Shown piece by piece: positions 17,545 to 25,467 of a stretch of DNA of 64,000 nucleotides; the first letter of the stretch is position 1, and every line of letters begins with the position of its first letter. The stretch lies in the NCBI GenBank assembly GCA_964250615.1, contig CAXUGM010000004.1. The stretch is one strand, 5' to 3'. The notes under the pieces are model-generated. The model saw only the letters and a list, made by a program, of their open reading frames with translations, had not been told where the DNA came from and did not search any database. The translations under genes and the position numbers were made by a program. This DNA comes from Blautia sp900556555. Its GTDB lineage: Bacteria > Bacillota > Clostridia > Lachnospirales > Lachnospiraceae.

Positions 17545-19053
17545 TTATAATTGTCCCGACAGGGTTTTCAGGTTATCTTCCACAGAAGGCGGAACGGAAA
17601 GAAAATTGTCTTCAAATAGGGAAAGCTGCCGGTAACTTTGAGGGTGTTCAATGTCCCAGGCATCTTTCTGGCCGGTTCCGGTCAATTGTCTGGTGATAAA
17701 ATCTTCCTCTATGGGAATGCGGTGTAGCATTTTCCCATGGCATGTAATAAAATATTGAGCTCGTTTCAGAACAATTCCCATACGTTTCAAGTCACAAAAA
17801 TCCAGAGTGCCAGAACGTCTTGCATGGATAATCCGCCAGGCAGATTTCGTTCCGATGCCAGGAACTTTCAATAAGTCTTCATAGCTGGCAGAGTTGATTT
17901 CCATGGGAAATAATTCCAGGTGTCTCAGTGCCCAGTCACATTTCGGATCCAGGAAAAGATTGAAATTAGGTTTGGAAGGACTCAACAATTCCTCTGCCTG
18001 AAATCCATAGTAGCGGAGAAGCCAGTCTGCCTGATAAAGCCGGTGTTCCCTTAAAAGAGGTGGTGGTGTATCCGGTGAGGGAAGGGCACTGTCCTCATTG
18101 ACAGGGATATAAGCAGAGAAGAAAACTCTTTTCAGGTCAAAGACCTGATACATATCCTGGGTTATTTTAAGAAGTTCATAATCGTTTTCAGGAGTGGCAC
18201 CTATGATTATCTGGGTGCTCTGCCCTGCCGGAACGAAGGGGCGGCGGATATTGTCAGGCAAAGAGGAAAGGCTATTGCTGGCAGGTATCCTTTTTCCGGA
18301 TAAAGAAACGTCTGTAGAATTTTCCGGGGAAAAGGAACCGGAAATCTCTTTCCCAGATTCGGATGAGGAAAAAATACTGTTGGAGAGAAGGTGGTTTCCT
18401 GCGTGACGCTCCATAGAGGCTGTTTTCCCAATGGATAAACGGTAATCAGAAATCTGCTCCTGAATCTGTTTCATGGGTTTCAAAATTGCAGCATGAGTTT
18501 TATTCGGTGCCAGTTCCTGCAGGCTTTTTGAAGTGGGTAATTCCATATTAATACTCATGCGGTCTGCAAGATAACCCATTTGCTGAATGATTTCCGGGGA
18601 TGCTCCGGGAACCGCCTTTGCATGGATATAACCCCGGAAGTGATATCTGGTTCTGAGAAGGTAAATGGTCTGGTACATAAGCTCCATGGTATAGGTGGGA
18701 TTTTTCAGAACACCGGAACTGAGGAACAGGCCTTCGATATAGTTTCGTTTGTAAAATTCTATGGTAATGGTACAGAGTTCTTCCGGAGTGAAAGAAGTCC
18801 GTACTCTGTCATTGGAACAGCGGTTTAGACAATATTTGCAGTCATAGATACATTCGTTGGACAAAAGGACTTTTAACAGGGAGATACATCTGCCGTCTGC
18901 AGAAAAACTATGGCAGATTCCAGAAGCACAGGAATTACCCAGGCTTCCCTTCATTCCCCTCCGGCCGGCTCCGCTGGAAGTACAGGCTACATCGTATTTT
19001 GCAGCATCTGATAAAATTTTCAATTTTTCTTCTAATGTAGGTACTGGTCTCAT
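17545..19053 (-). CDS. TIGR03916-type radical SAM protein, putative DNA repair or modification
   Basis: A 502-residue protein. The radical SAM motif is C68-x3-C72-x2-C75. A C-terminal helix-hairpin-helix (LLKVPGIGTKSAWRII) suggests DNA binding. Family members I know are nearer 420 residues; the extra length is a Ser-rich insert at about residues 210-268, just before the conserved FVPAGQSTQIIIGATPE. Other Cys near residues 42-75 (SCASGIC, GRC) may bind a further cluster. The ATG has AGAGGAA upstream. It is first in a two-gene operon preceded by a consensus promoter set between two LexA-like boxes, so DNA damage control is likely. Confidence 0.82.
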   Translation of the reverse strand: MRPVPTLEEKLKILSDAAKYDVACTSSGAGRRGMKGSLGNSCASGICHSFSADGRCISLLKVLLSNECIYDCKYCLNRCSNDRVRTSFTPEELCTITIEFYKRNYIEGLFLSSGVLKNPTYTMELMYQTIYLLRTRYHFRGYIHAKAVPGASPEIIQQMGYLADRMSINMELPTSKSLQELAPNKTHAAILKPMKQIQEQISDYRLSIGKTASMERHAGNHLLSNSIFSSSESGKEISGSFSPENSTDVSLSGKRIPASNSLSSLPDNIRRPFVPAGQSTQIIIGATPENDYELLKITQDMYQVFDLKRVFFSAYIPVNEDSALPSPDTPPPLLREHRLYQADWLLRYYGFQAEELLSPSKPNFNLFLDPKCDWALRHLELFPMEINSASYEDLLKVPGIGTKSAWRIIHARRSGTLDFCDLKRMGIVLKRAQYFITCHGKMLHRIPIEEDFITRQLTGTGQKDAWDIEHPQSYRQLSLFEDNFLSVPPSVEDNLKTLSGQL

Positions 19054-19076
19054 AACAATATTCCTCTCTCACTAAC

Positions 19077-19138
19077 CGAATATATGTTCTGTTTTTATTG
19101 TAGTAGAAATATAGACAAATGTCAAGAACAAATGTTCG
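19077..19138 (-). promoter_or_regulatory. Promoter between two LexA (SOS) boxes
   Basis: Read on the minus strand, TTGACA (19120-19125) and TACAAT (19097-19102) are 17 bases apart. A palindrome GAACATTTGTTC (19126-19137) abuts the -35, and GAACATATATTC (19078-19089) lies just downstream of the -10. Both match the Firmicutes LexA pattern GAAC-N4-GTTC, the first perfectly and the second with one change. LexA bound at both would block the promoter. Confidence 0.8.
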
Positions 19139-19160
19139 GAAGTGAAAGAGGGATAAAAGT

Positions 19161-19188
19161 TCTTATTTTTGTATGGAAAACATATAAT
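19161..19188 (+). promoter_or_regulatory. Possible sigma-E promoter of spoIVA
   Basis: TCTTATT at 19161-19167 and CATATAAT at 19181-19188, 13 bases apart, resemble the mother-cell sigma-E elements. spoIVA is a sigma-E gene in Bacillus, which supports this, but the match is only partial. Confidence 0.4.
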
Positions 19189-19215
19189 ATAGCAATATGA
19201 TGAAGGGGGTATGTT

Positions 19216-20685
19216 ATGGATACATATAATATTTATAAAGATATACAGGCCCGTACCAATGGGGAAATCTACATAGGGGTGGTAGGTCCGGTCCGTACAG
19301 GAAAATCTACCTTTGTGCGCAGATTTATGGAAATGGCGGTACTGCCTAATATGGAGGAGAATCAGAGAAAGGAAGTCCGTGACCAGCTTCCTCTGAGTGG
19401 TTCAGGGAAACTAATTACCACGGTAGAACCGAAATTTATTCCAAAAGAGGCAGCAAGGATTCAGATTGGAGAGGAAGTGGATGCTAAAATCCGCCTTATT
19501 GACTGTGTTGGATTTCTGGTGCCGGATGCCGGAGGAAATATGGAAGACGGCAAGGAGAGAATGGTAAAAACACCATGGTTTGGATATGAGATTCCTTTTC
19601 ATCAGGCAGCAGAAACTGGCACAAGAAAAGTAATAGAAGAACATTCAAGTATCGGAATCGTACTGACCTGTGATGGCTCTTTTGGAGATATACCGAGAGA
19701 AAATTTTATAGAGAGTGAAGAAAAAACAATAGCAGAATTAAAGAAAGCCGGGAAACCTTTTTTAGTTCTGATCAATTCCCAGAAGCCCTATAAAGAAGAA
19801 ACTTTAAATTTGGCAGAAGAACTCCGGAAAAAATATGAAGTCAGTGTTTTGAGCGTAAACTGTGAACAGCTTAGGAAGGATGATGTATCCAGAATTTTGG
19901 AGAAAATCCTATATGAATTTCCCATTGTCCAGATGGAATTTTACATTCCTAAATGGGTAGAAATGCTTCCCTTTGACCATTATTTGAAGGAACGGCTGCT
20001 TCTGGAAATAAAAGCATTGATGGGCAAAACCAGATATGTGAAAGATATTTCCCGGGAACCATTTTTGTTAGATTGTGAGTATGTCCGAAAGATGACACCA
20101 GAAAAAATAGATCTGTCAACAGGAAAAGTCAGAATACGTGTGGATATGGATGAAGTGTGGTATTATACCATCCTAAGTGAGATGACAGGGGTTGAGATTT
20201 CAGATGAGTACGAATTGATCCATACCATGCAGGAACTTGCAAAAATGAAGGAAGAATATGTGAAAGTGCAGGGTGCAATTTCTTCAGTAAGAGGAAAGGG
20301 ATACGGTGTGGTAACACCAGATCAAAGCGAGATTAAATTAGAGGAGCCAGTGGTGATCAAACAGGGAAGTAAATATGGCGTGAAGATTAAATCCGTAAGT
20401 CCTTCGATTCATATGATTAGGGCAAATATTGAGACAGAAATTGCTCCAATCGTAGGAAGTGAGGAGCAGGCCAAGGATCTGATATCCTATATCAAAGGAA
20501 GCGAAGAACGGAAAGAAAGTATCTGGCAGACCAATATTTTTGGCAAGTCTATTGAAGAATTGGTGGAAGATGGAATTCATACGAAACTGGTGCAGATTGG
20601 AGAAGAAAGCCAGGTAAAACTTCAGGATACCATGCAGAAAATCGTCAATGACAGCAAGGGTGGTATGGTATGTATTATTATTTAG
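19216..20685 (+). CDS. spoIVA: Stage IV sporulation protein A (spore coat basement ATPase)
   Basis: A 489-residue protein with the N-terminal motif GVVGPVRTGKSTFVRRFM, the Walker A of SpoIVA, which hydrolyses ATP to polymerise on the forespore surface and anchor the coat. The segment RLIDCVGFLVPDAGG is the Walker B and switch region. The C-terminus ends GGMVCIII, as usual for the family. Length is normal (Bacillus 492). AAGGGGG precedes the ATG. It stands alone between divergent and cobalamin genes and shows the host makes spores. Confidence 0.95.
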   Translation: MDTYNIYKDIQARTNGEIYIGVVGPVRTGKSTFVRRFMEMAVLPNMEENQRKEVRDQLPLSGSGKLITTVEPKFIPKEAARIQIGEEVDAKIRLIDCVGFLVPDAGGNMEDGKERMVKTPWFGYEIPFHQAAETGTRKVIEEHSSIGIVLTCDGSFGDIPRENFIESEEKTIAELKKAGKPFLVLINSQKPYKEETLNLAEELRKKYEVSVLSVNCEQLRKDDVSRILEKILYEFPIVQMEFYIPKWVEMLPFDHYLKERLLLEIKALMGKTRYVKDISREPFLLDCEYVRKMTPEKIDLSTGKVRIRVDMDEVWYYTILSEMTGVEISDEYELIHTMQELAKMKEEYVKVQGAISSVRGKGYGVVTPDQSEIKLEEPVVIKQGSKYGVKIKSVSPSIHMIRANIETEIAPIVGSEEQAKDLISYIKGSEERKESIWQTNIFGKSIEELVEDGIHTKLVQIGEESQVKLQDTMQKIVNDSKGGMVCIII

Positions 20686-20704
20686 TCAGAATGCCTGATT
20701 TGCG

Positions 20705-20733
20705 TTGACTTTTTTTAGCAAAAATTATATAAT
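20705..20733 (+). promoter_or_regulatory. Promoter of the cobalamin operon
   Basis: TTGACT at 20705-20710 and TATAAT at 20728-20733 with a 17-base spacer. Transcription would start near 20740, right before the riboswitch. Confidence 0.8.
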
Positions 20734-20739
20734 ATACAC

Positions 20740-20885
20740 GGTAAAACAAAAGAAAAACTGAACATTTTATTGGAAGCAGATGAAATTCCTGCGCAAGTCC
20801 GTTACTGTAAAGCCAGATACAAAAAATGTTCAGAAGAGAAAAAGGCAATCTGCGGCAACCGGATACCTTTGAATAACAATATGAT
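20740..20885 (+). promoter_or_regulatory. Cobalamin riboswitch upstream of cbiD
   Basis: The leader has GGAAGCAGATGAAATTCCTG, then a B12-box-like GTCCGTTACTGTAA, then AGCCAGATAC, in the order and spacing of cobalamin riboswitches. The arms AACATTT (20761-20767) and AAATGTT (20824-20830) close the domain. The B12 box is diverged (TTACTG in place of CCACTG). A terminator follows at 20902-20934, so high cobalamin should stop transcription of the synthesis operon. Confidence 0.85.
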
Positions 20886-20901
20886 TGAGCAGGTCATTTA
20901 G

Positions 20902-20934
20902 AATCCGTTGTCCACTGGTGACAGCGGATTTTTT
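20902..20934 (+). terminator. Riboswitch-controlled terminator before cbiD
   Basis: AATCCGTTGTC at 20902-20912 pairs fully (one G-T) with GACAGCGGATT at 20920-20930, followed by TTTT. This is the likely expression platform of the cobalamin riboswitch. Confidence 0.88.
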
Positions 20935-20975
20935 ATCGCAATCAAAATATTTTCTATGTGAAAGCAAGGAGATGT

Positions 20976-22157
20976 ATGGTGCATAAGACAGGGCTGGAAG
21001 GATATTACAGCATAAAAAACAATCAGAAAATGAGATTTGGATACACCACAGGATCCTGTGCAGCAGGGGCAGCCAAAGCTGCGGCCAGAATGCTGCTGGG
21101 AGACGAAAGTATCACAAGAGAAACCTTATTAACCCCTAAGGGGATTCTTCTAAATCTGGACATTCTGCATATTACACGGGGGAAAAACTGGGTTTCCTGT
21201 GCAGTGAGAAAAGATGCGGGAGATGACCCTGATATCACAGATAAGTTGGAAATTTTTGCAAAAGTTGAAAAGTGTGACCAGCCTGGTATTCAGATACTGG
21301 GTGGCCCGGGAGTCGGGATTGTGACAAAAAAAGGACTGGAACAGCCTGTGGGAAGTCCTGCGATCAATAAAGTCCCCCGTATGATGATTACAGAAGAATT
21401 AGAAGCTGTATCGAGAGAAAATCAGTACACTGGAGGGCTGTGTGTTACAATTAGTGTACCGGAAGGTGAGAAGACGGCAAAAAGAACATTTAACCCAAGG
21501 CTTGGTATCACCGGCGGTATTTCCATACTGGGTACATCCGGGATTGTGGAGCCCATGAGTGAGGCTGCATTGATAAAAAGCATTGAAGTTGAGATGCGTC
21601 AGAAGGTGGAAAACGGAGCTGAATACCTGCTGGTCACTCCTGGAAATTACGGAGCAGCTTATGTACAGGAACATATGAATCTGCCTTTTGAAGATAATAT
21701 GAAATGCAGCAATTATGTGGGAGAAACTTTAGATATGGCAGTCGATATGGGGGTAAAGGGAATCTTATTCATTTCCCATATCGGTAAGTTCGTGAAGGTG
21801 GCTGCCGGGATTATGAACACACATTCCAGAAGTGCAGATGCCAGAGCAGAAATTCTGGCGGCAAATGCCATAAGAGCGGGAATTTCCCCGGAGTGTGCCA
21901 GAGAAATTCTGGATACCATCACAACAGATGAAGCATTAACCATTATAAAAAGGGAAGGGCTTCTGGAGCCTGTTATGAAGGAACTGACACAGAGAATTTT
22001 ATTTTATCTGAATCACAGAGCCTATGACAGAATGCTCTTAGGAGCTGTTCTGTTTTCCAATCAACATGGATATCTTGGAGAAACGGAACACGTCAGAACT
22101 CTGGAAAAACTTATCAATGAACAAAAGCGTATGCAGACAAAGGAGGAGCACCTATGA
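20976..22157 (+). CDS. cbiD: Cobalt-precorrin-5B C1-methyltransferase
   Basis: A 393-residue CbiD, which methylates C1 in the anaerobic corrin pathway. The signature GYTTGSCAAGAAKAA is near residue 24. The frame opens at a GTG at 20958, but AGGAG at 20967-20971 points to the ATG at 20976 or the GTG at 20979; I use 20976. It is the first gene of the long cobalamin operon, under the riboswitch. Its stop overlaps the start of cbiL (ATGA). Confidence 0.94.
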   Translation: MVHKTGLEGYYSIKNNQKMRFGYTTGSCAAGAAKAAARMLLGDESITRETLLTPKGILLNLDILHITRGKNWVSCAVRKDAGDDPDITDKLEIFAKVEKCDQPGIQILGGPGVGIVTKKGLEQPVGSPAINKVPRMMITEELEAVSRENQYTGGLCVTISVPEGEKTAKRTFNPRLGITGGISILGTSGIVEPMSEAALIKSIEVEMRQKVENGAEYLLVTPGNYGAAYVQEHMNLPFEDNMKCSNYVGETLDMAVDMGVKGILFISHIGKFVKVAAGIMNTHSRSADARAEILAANAIRAGISPECAREILDTITTDEALTIIKREGLLEPVMKELTQRILFYLNHRAYDRMLLGAVLFSNQHGYLGETEHVRTLEKLINEQKRMQTKEEHL

Positions 22158-22846
22158 GTGGCAAATTGTTTGGACTTGGAGTTGGTCCGGGAGATCCGGA
22201 ACTGCTGACCATTAAGGCATTAAGAATCATCAAAGAGAGTGATATCATTGCAGTGCCCGGCAATAAAACAGAGGAAAGTGTTGCTTACCAGATTGTGAAA
22301 GGAGTTTATCCTGAGCTTGATCAAAAGCATCTGCTTCCTATTGCCATGCCTATGACAAAAGATCCTGCAGTGCTGGAAGAAAACCATCAAAAAGCAGCAG
22401 AAGAAGTGGGGAATTTTCTAAGAGAAGGGAAACAGGTGGCCTTTCTGACGCTTGGGGATCCTACCGTATATTCCACCTATCTGTATGTACATAAACGTAT
22501 TTTGAATCAGGGATATGAGGCGGAAATTGTCAGCGGAATCACTTCTTTTTGTGCGGTTGCAGCACGTCTGAACATGGGATTAGTTGAGATGGCAGAGCCT
22601 CTTCATGTAATACCTGCAACCTATCAGGCAGCAGAGATGGACAATGTTCTGAAACTTCCAGGAACCAAAGTTTTAATGAAAACTGGAAGGAAAATGGAAC
22701 AGGTCCGGGAAAGTATTTTAAACAGCGGACAAAAGGCAGTAATGATAGAAAACTGTGGAATGCCTTCTGAGAAAATATACGAGACAGCAGAGGCGATTCC
22801 GAAACAGGCGGGATATTATTCCCTGATTATAGTAAAAGAACAGTAG
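22154..22846 (+). CDS. cbiL: Cobalt-factor II C20-methyltransferase
   Basis: A 230-residue SAM-dependent tetrapyrrole methylase. The N-terminal GLGVGPGDPELLTIKA is the family signature, and LGDPTVYSTYLYV near residue 100 is typical of CbiL/CobI. It adds the C20 methyl group to cobalt-sirohydrochlorin. AGGAG precedes the ATG, which overlaps the cbiD stop. Expected length. Confidence 0.93.
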   Translation: MSGKLFGLGVGPGDPELLTIKALRIIKESDIIAVPGNKTEESVAYQIVKGVYPELDQKHLLPIAMPMTKDPAVLEENHQKAAEEVGNFLREGKQVAFLTLGDPTVYSTYLYVHKRILNQGYEAEIVSGITSFCAVAARLNMGLVEMAEPLHVIPATYQAAEMDNVLKLPGTKVLMKTGRKMEQVRESILNSGQKAVMIENCGMPSEKIYETAEAIPKQAGYYSLIIVKEQ

Positions 22847-22858
22847 GAGAAAAAGAGC

Positions 22859-23623
22859 ATGATACATTTTGTAGGAGCAGGAAGCGGTGCAGCAGATTTA
22901 ATTACATTGAGAGGAAAAAAGTTTCTGGAAGAGGCAGATGTGGTGATTTATGCAGGCTCTCTGGTAAATCCGCAGTTGCTGGAATATACGAAAGAAGGAA
23001 GCAGTATTTACAACAGTGCAAAGATGACTTTAGAGGAAGTTCTGGAGGTGATGACAGCAGCGGAAGAGGAAGGGAAAGATACCGTCCGGCTGCATACCGG
23101 TGACCCTTGTCTGTACGGAGCAATCAGGGAGCAGATGGATATCCTGGATGAGAAAGGAATCGCCTATGACTACTGTCCTGGTGTAAGCTCTTTCTGCGGT
23201 GCAGCATCCGCACTGAATTTGGAATATACACTTCCGAATGTATCTCAGAGTGTAATTATCACACGTATGGCAGGAAGAACACCAGTGCCGGAAAAAGAGA
23301 GTATCGAATCTTTTGCAGCACATCACGCTACCATGGTGGTATTTTTAAGCACAGGGCTTTTAGAGGAACTGTCAAAGAGGCTGATTGCAGGAGGATATGA
23401 GCCGGATACACCGGCCGCCATTGTATATAAAGCGACTTGGGAAGATGAGAAATCTTTTGTATGTACCGTTGAGACTCTTGCACAGACTGCCAGAGAAAAT
23501 AATATTACAAAAACAGCATTAATGATTATCGGAGATGCAGTGGCACATCACAGCTATGAGCGTTCTAAACTGTATGATCCGGGATTTACAACAGAGTTCA
23601 GAAAGGGAACTGATCAGGGGTGA
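22859..23623 (+). CDS. cbiF: Cobalt-precorrin-4 C11-methyltransferase
   Basis: A 254-residue tetrapyrrole methylase of the CbiF/CobM type: IHFVGAGSGAADLITLRG at the start, GDPCLYGAIREQMD near residue 80 and the ITRMAGRTPVPE segment. It methylates C11. It follows cbiL by 12 bases. Length is standard. Confidence 0.94.
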   Translation: MIHFVGAGSGAADLITLRGKKFLEEADVVIYAGSLVNPQLLEYTKEGSSIYNSAKMTLEEVLEVMTAAEEEGKDTVRLHTGDPCLYGAIREQMDILDEKGIAYDYCPGVSSFCGAASALNLEYTLPNVSQSVIITRMAGRTPVPEKESIESFAAHHATMVVFLSTGLLEELSKRLIAGGYEPDTPAAIVYKATWEDEKSFVCTVETLAQTARENNITKTALMIIGDAVAHHSYERSKLYDPGFTTEFRKGTDQG

Positions 23624-23627
23624 AGAA

Positions 23628-24743
23628 ATGAAAATTGCAATTATCAGTTTCAGCCGTACTGGTTACAGGCTGAGCGAAATGATCTACTGGGTGTTAAAAG
23701 AACGAGATTACGAAGTGACCTCTTACACCAAAAGTAAATACACAAAAAAGATTTTGGATGAATCTCAATTAGATGACGAATCCAGAGATTTCCGCAACAC
23801 AAAAATGTTTGCAAAACCTGTGGATGAATCCATGAAAGAATGGACAGGCAGACGTTTTCAGGACAGTGATGCCATTATCTTTATCGGTGCATGCGGAATC
23901 GCAGTAAGAAGCATTGCTCCATTTGTAAAAAGCAAAAAAATAGACCCGGCTGTGGTGGTGGTAGATGAGCAGGGAAGCTTTTCGATTTCTCTTTTGTCAG
24001 GTCATATTGGAGGTGCCAATGAACTGGCAGAAGAGGTAGCAGATATTGTCCATGCACAGCCTGTAGTGACCACAGCAACTGACTTAAACGGAAAATTTGC
24101 AGTGGATGTTTTTGCTAAAAAAAATAATTGTTTTATTTCAGATATGGAGCTGGCCAAGGAGATTTCAGCAGCTTTGCTGGCAGGAAAAGAAATTGGATTT
24201 GCCAGTGATTTTCCGTGGATAGGAGATATTCCTGAAGAATTAAAACTCTACGAAGAAGGGAAAGAAAATCCGGATATAGGAATCTGCGTCACTTCAGGAT
24301 ATTCAGAGCATCCTTTTATTCATACCCTGTATTTAATACCAAGAGTCATCACTACAGGAGTAGGATGCCGGAAAGGAACACCAAAGGAAGTCGTAGAGAA
24401 AGTAATCAGGAGAGCCTGTGATGAAGTCCTTGTTCCATCCATTGCCATGGAGCAGGTGGCAAGTATTGACCTGAAAGCAGACGAAGAAGGAATTCTTCAG
24501 TATTGTGAGGAAAGAAAACTTCCTTTTGTTACTTACACGGCAGACGAATTAAAAGAAGCAGAGGGAGTATTCACGTCTTCTGACTTTGTGGAGGATATTA
24601 CAGGTGTGGATAATGTATGTGAACGGGCAGCTATCCTGGGAAGTTCCAGAGAAGGGAACGGCCGTCTGATCCAGCGTAAATATGCCCAGGATGGAGTGAC
24701 TGTGGCACTGGCTATGAAGAAATGGAGTGTGAATTTTGAGTAA
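23628..24743 (+). CDS. cbiG: Cobalt-precorrin-5A hydrolase
   Basis: A 371-residue CbiG, which opens the delta-lactone ring and releases acetaldehyde. The FIGACGIAVRSIAPF segment lies in the N-terminal domain and GVGCRKGTPKEVVE in the C-terminal domain. The frame opens earlier inside cbiF, but the ATG at 23628, after AGGGGTG, gives the family-like start MKIAIISF. It lies 4 bases after the cbiF stop. Confidence 0.92.
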   Translation: MKIAIISFSRTGYRLSEMIYWVLKERDYEVTSYTKSKYTKKILDESQLDDESRDFRNTKMFAKPVDESMKEWTGRRFQDSDAIIFIGACGIAVRSIAPFVKSKKIDPAVVVVDEQGSFSISLLSGHIGGANELAEEVADIVHAQPVVTTATDLNGKFAVDVFAKKNNCFISDMELAKEISAALLAGKEIGFASDFPWIGDIPEELKLYEEGKENPDIGICVTSGYSEHPFIHTLYLIPRVITTGVGCRKGTPKEVVEKVIRRACDEVLVPSIAMEQVASIDLKADEEGILQYCEERKLPFVTYTADELKEAEGVFTSSDFVEDITGVDNVCERAAILGSSREGNGRLIQRKYAQDGVTVALAMKKWSVNFE

Positions 24744-25467
24744 ATTATATGTGGTTGGCATCGGTCCTGGTGCCTATGAAAAAATGACAATTGAAGCCGC
24801 AGAGGCATTAAAAAAGAGCGATGTGATTATCGGATATACAGTGTATGTAGATTTGGTAAAGGATCATTTTCCAGGGAAAGAATTTCTTACAACACCTATG
24901 AAAAAAGAAGTGGACAGATGTGTACTGGCCTTTGAAGAAGCAAGAAAAGGCAAGACGGCAGCCATGATCTGCAGCGGAGACGCAGGGGTCTACGGGATGT
25001 CAGGACTCATGTATGAAGTAGGTGTTAATTACCCGGAAGTGGAGCTTGAAATTATCCCGGGTGTTACGGCGGCTACAGGCGGTGCAGCAGTACTTGGTGC
25101 TCCTCTGATCCATGATTTCTGCCTGATCAGCCTCAGTGATCTGCTTACCCCATGGGAGAAAATCGAAGCACGGCTTTTGGCTGCAGCCCAGGCGGATTTT
25201 GTAGTCTGCCTCTATAATCCATCCAGTAAAAAACGCCATGATTACCTGGAAAAAGCATGTAATCTTATGATGAAATATAAATCTCCTGAGACAGTTTGCG
25301 GTATTGTAGGAAATATCGGAAGAGATGGGGAAGCCATGGAAGTAATGACTTTAGAGGAACTGAAAACTACAAAGGTCGATATGTTTACAACCGTCTTTGT
25401 GGGGAATTCACAGACGAAGAACATCAATGGAAAAATGGTGACACCGAGAGGCTATAAGAATGTGTAA
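24736..25467 (+). CDS. cbiH: Cobalt-factor III C17-methyltransferase
   Basis: A 243-residue CbiH/CobJ methylase, which contracts the ring and methylates C17. LYVVGIGPGAYEKMTIEA and SGDAGVYGMSGLMYEV are family motifs. The start is TTG at 24736 inside the end of cbiG, with GGAGTG at 24724-24729 as ribosome site. The next gene starts inside its last codons, so translation is coupled. Confidence 0.93.
   Translation: MSKLYVVGIGPGAYEKMTIEAAEALKKSDVIIGYTVYVDLVKDHFPGKEFLTTPMKKEVDRCVLAFEEARKGKTAAMICSGDAGVYGMSGLMYEVGVNYPEVELEIIPGVTAATGGAAVLGAPLIHDFCLISLSDLLTPWEKIEARLLAAAQADFVVCLYNPSSKKRHDYLEKACNLMMKYKSPETVCGIVGNIGRDGEAMEVMTLEELKTTKVDMFTTVFVGNSQTKNINGKMVTPRGYKNV

Noticed and set aside
20740..20885. Other riboswitch class (NiCo or folate) before cbiD
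   Set aside because: The order of conserved blocks fits cobalamin riboswitches, and the downstream genes are cobalamin synthesis; no NiCo or THF core is seen.
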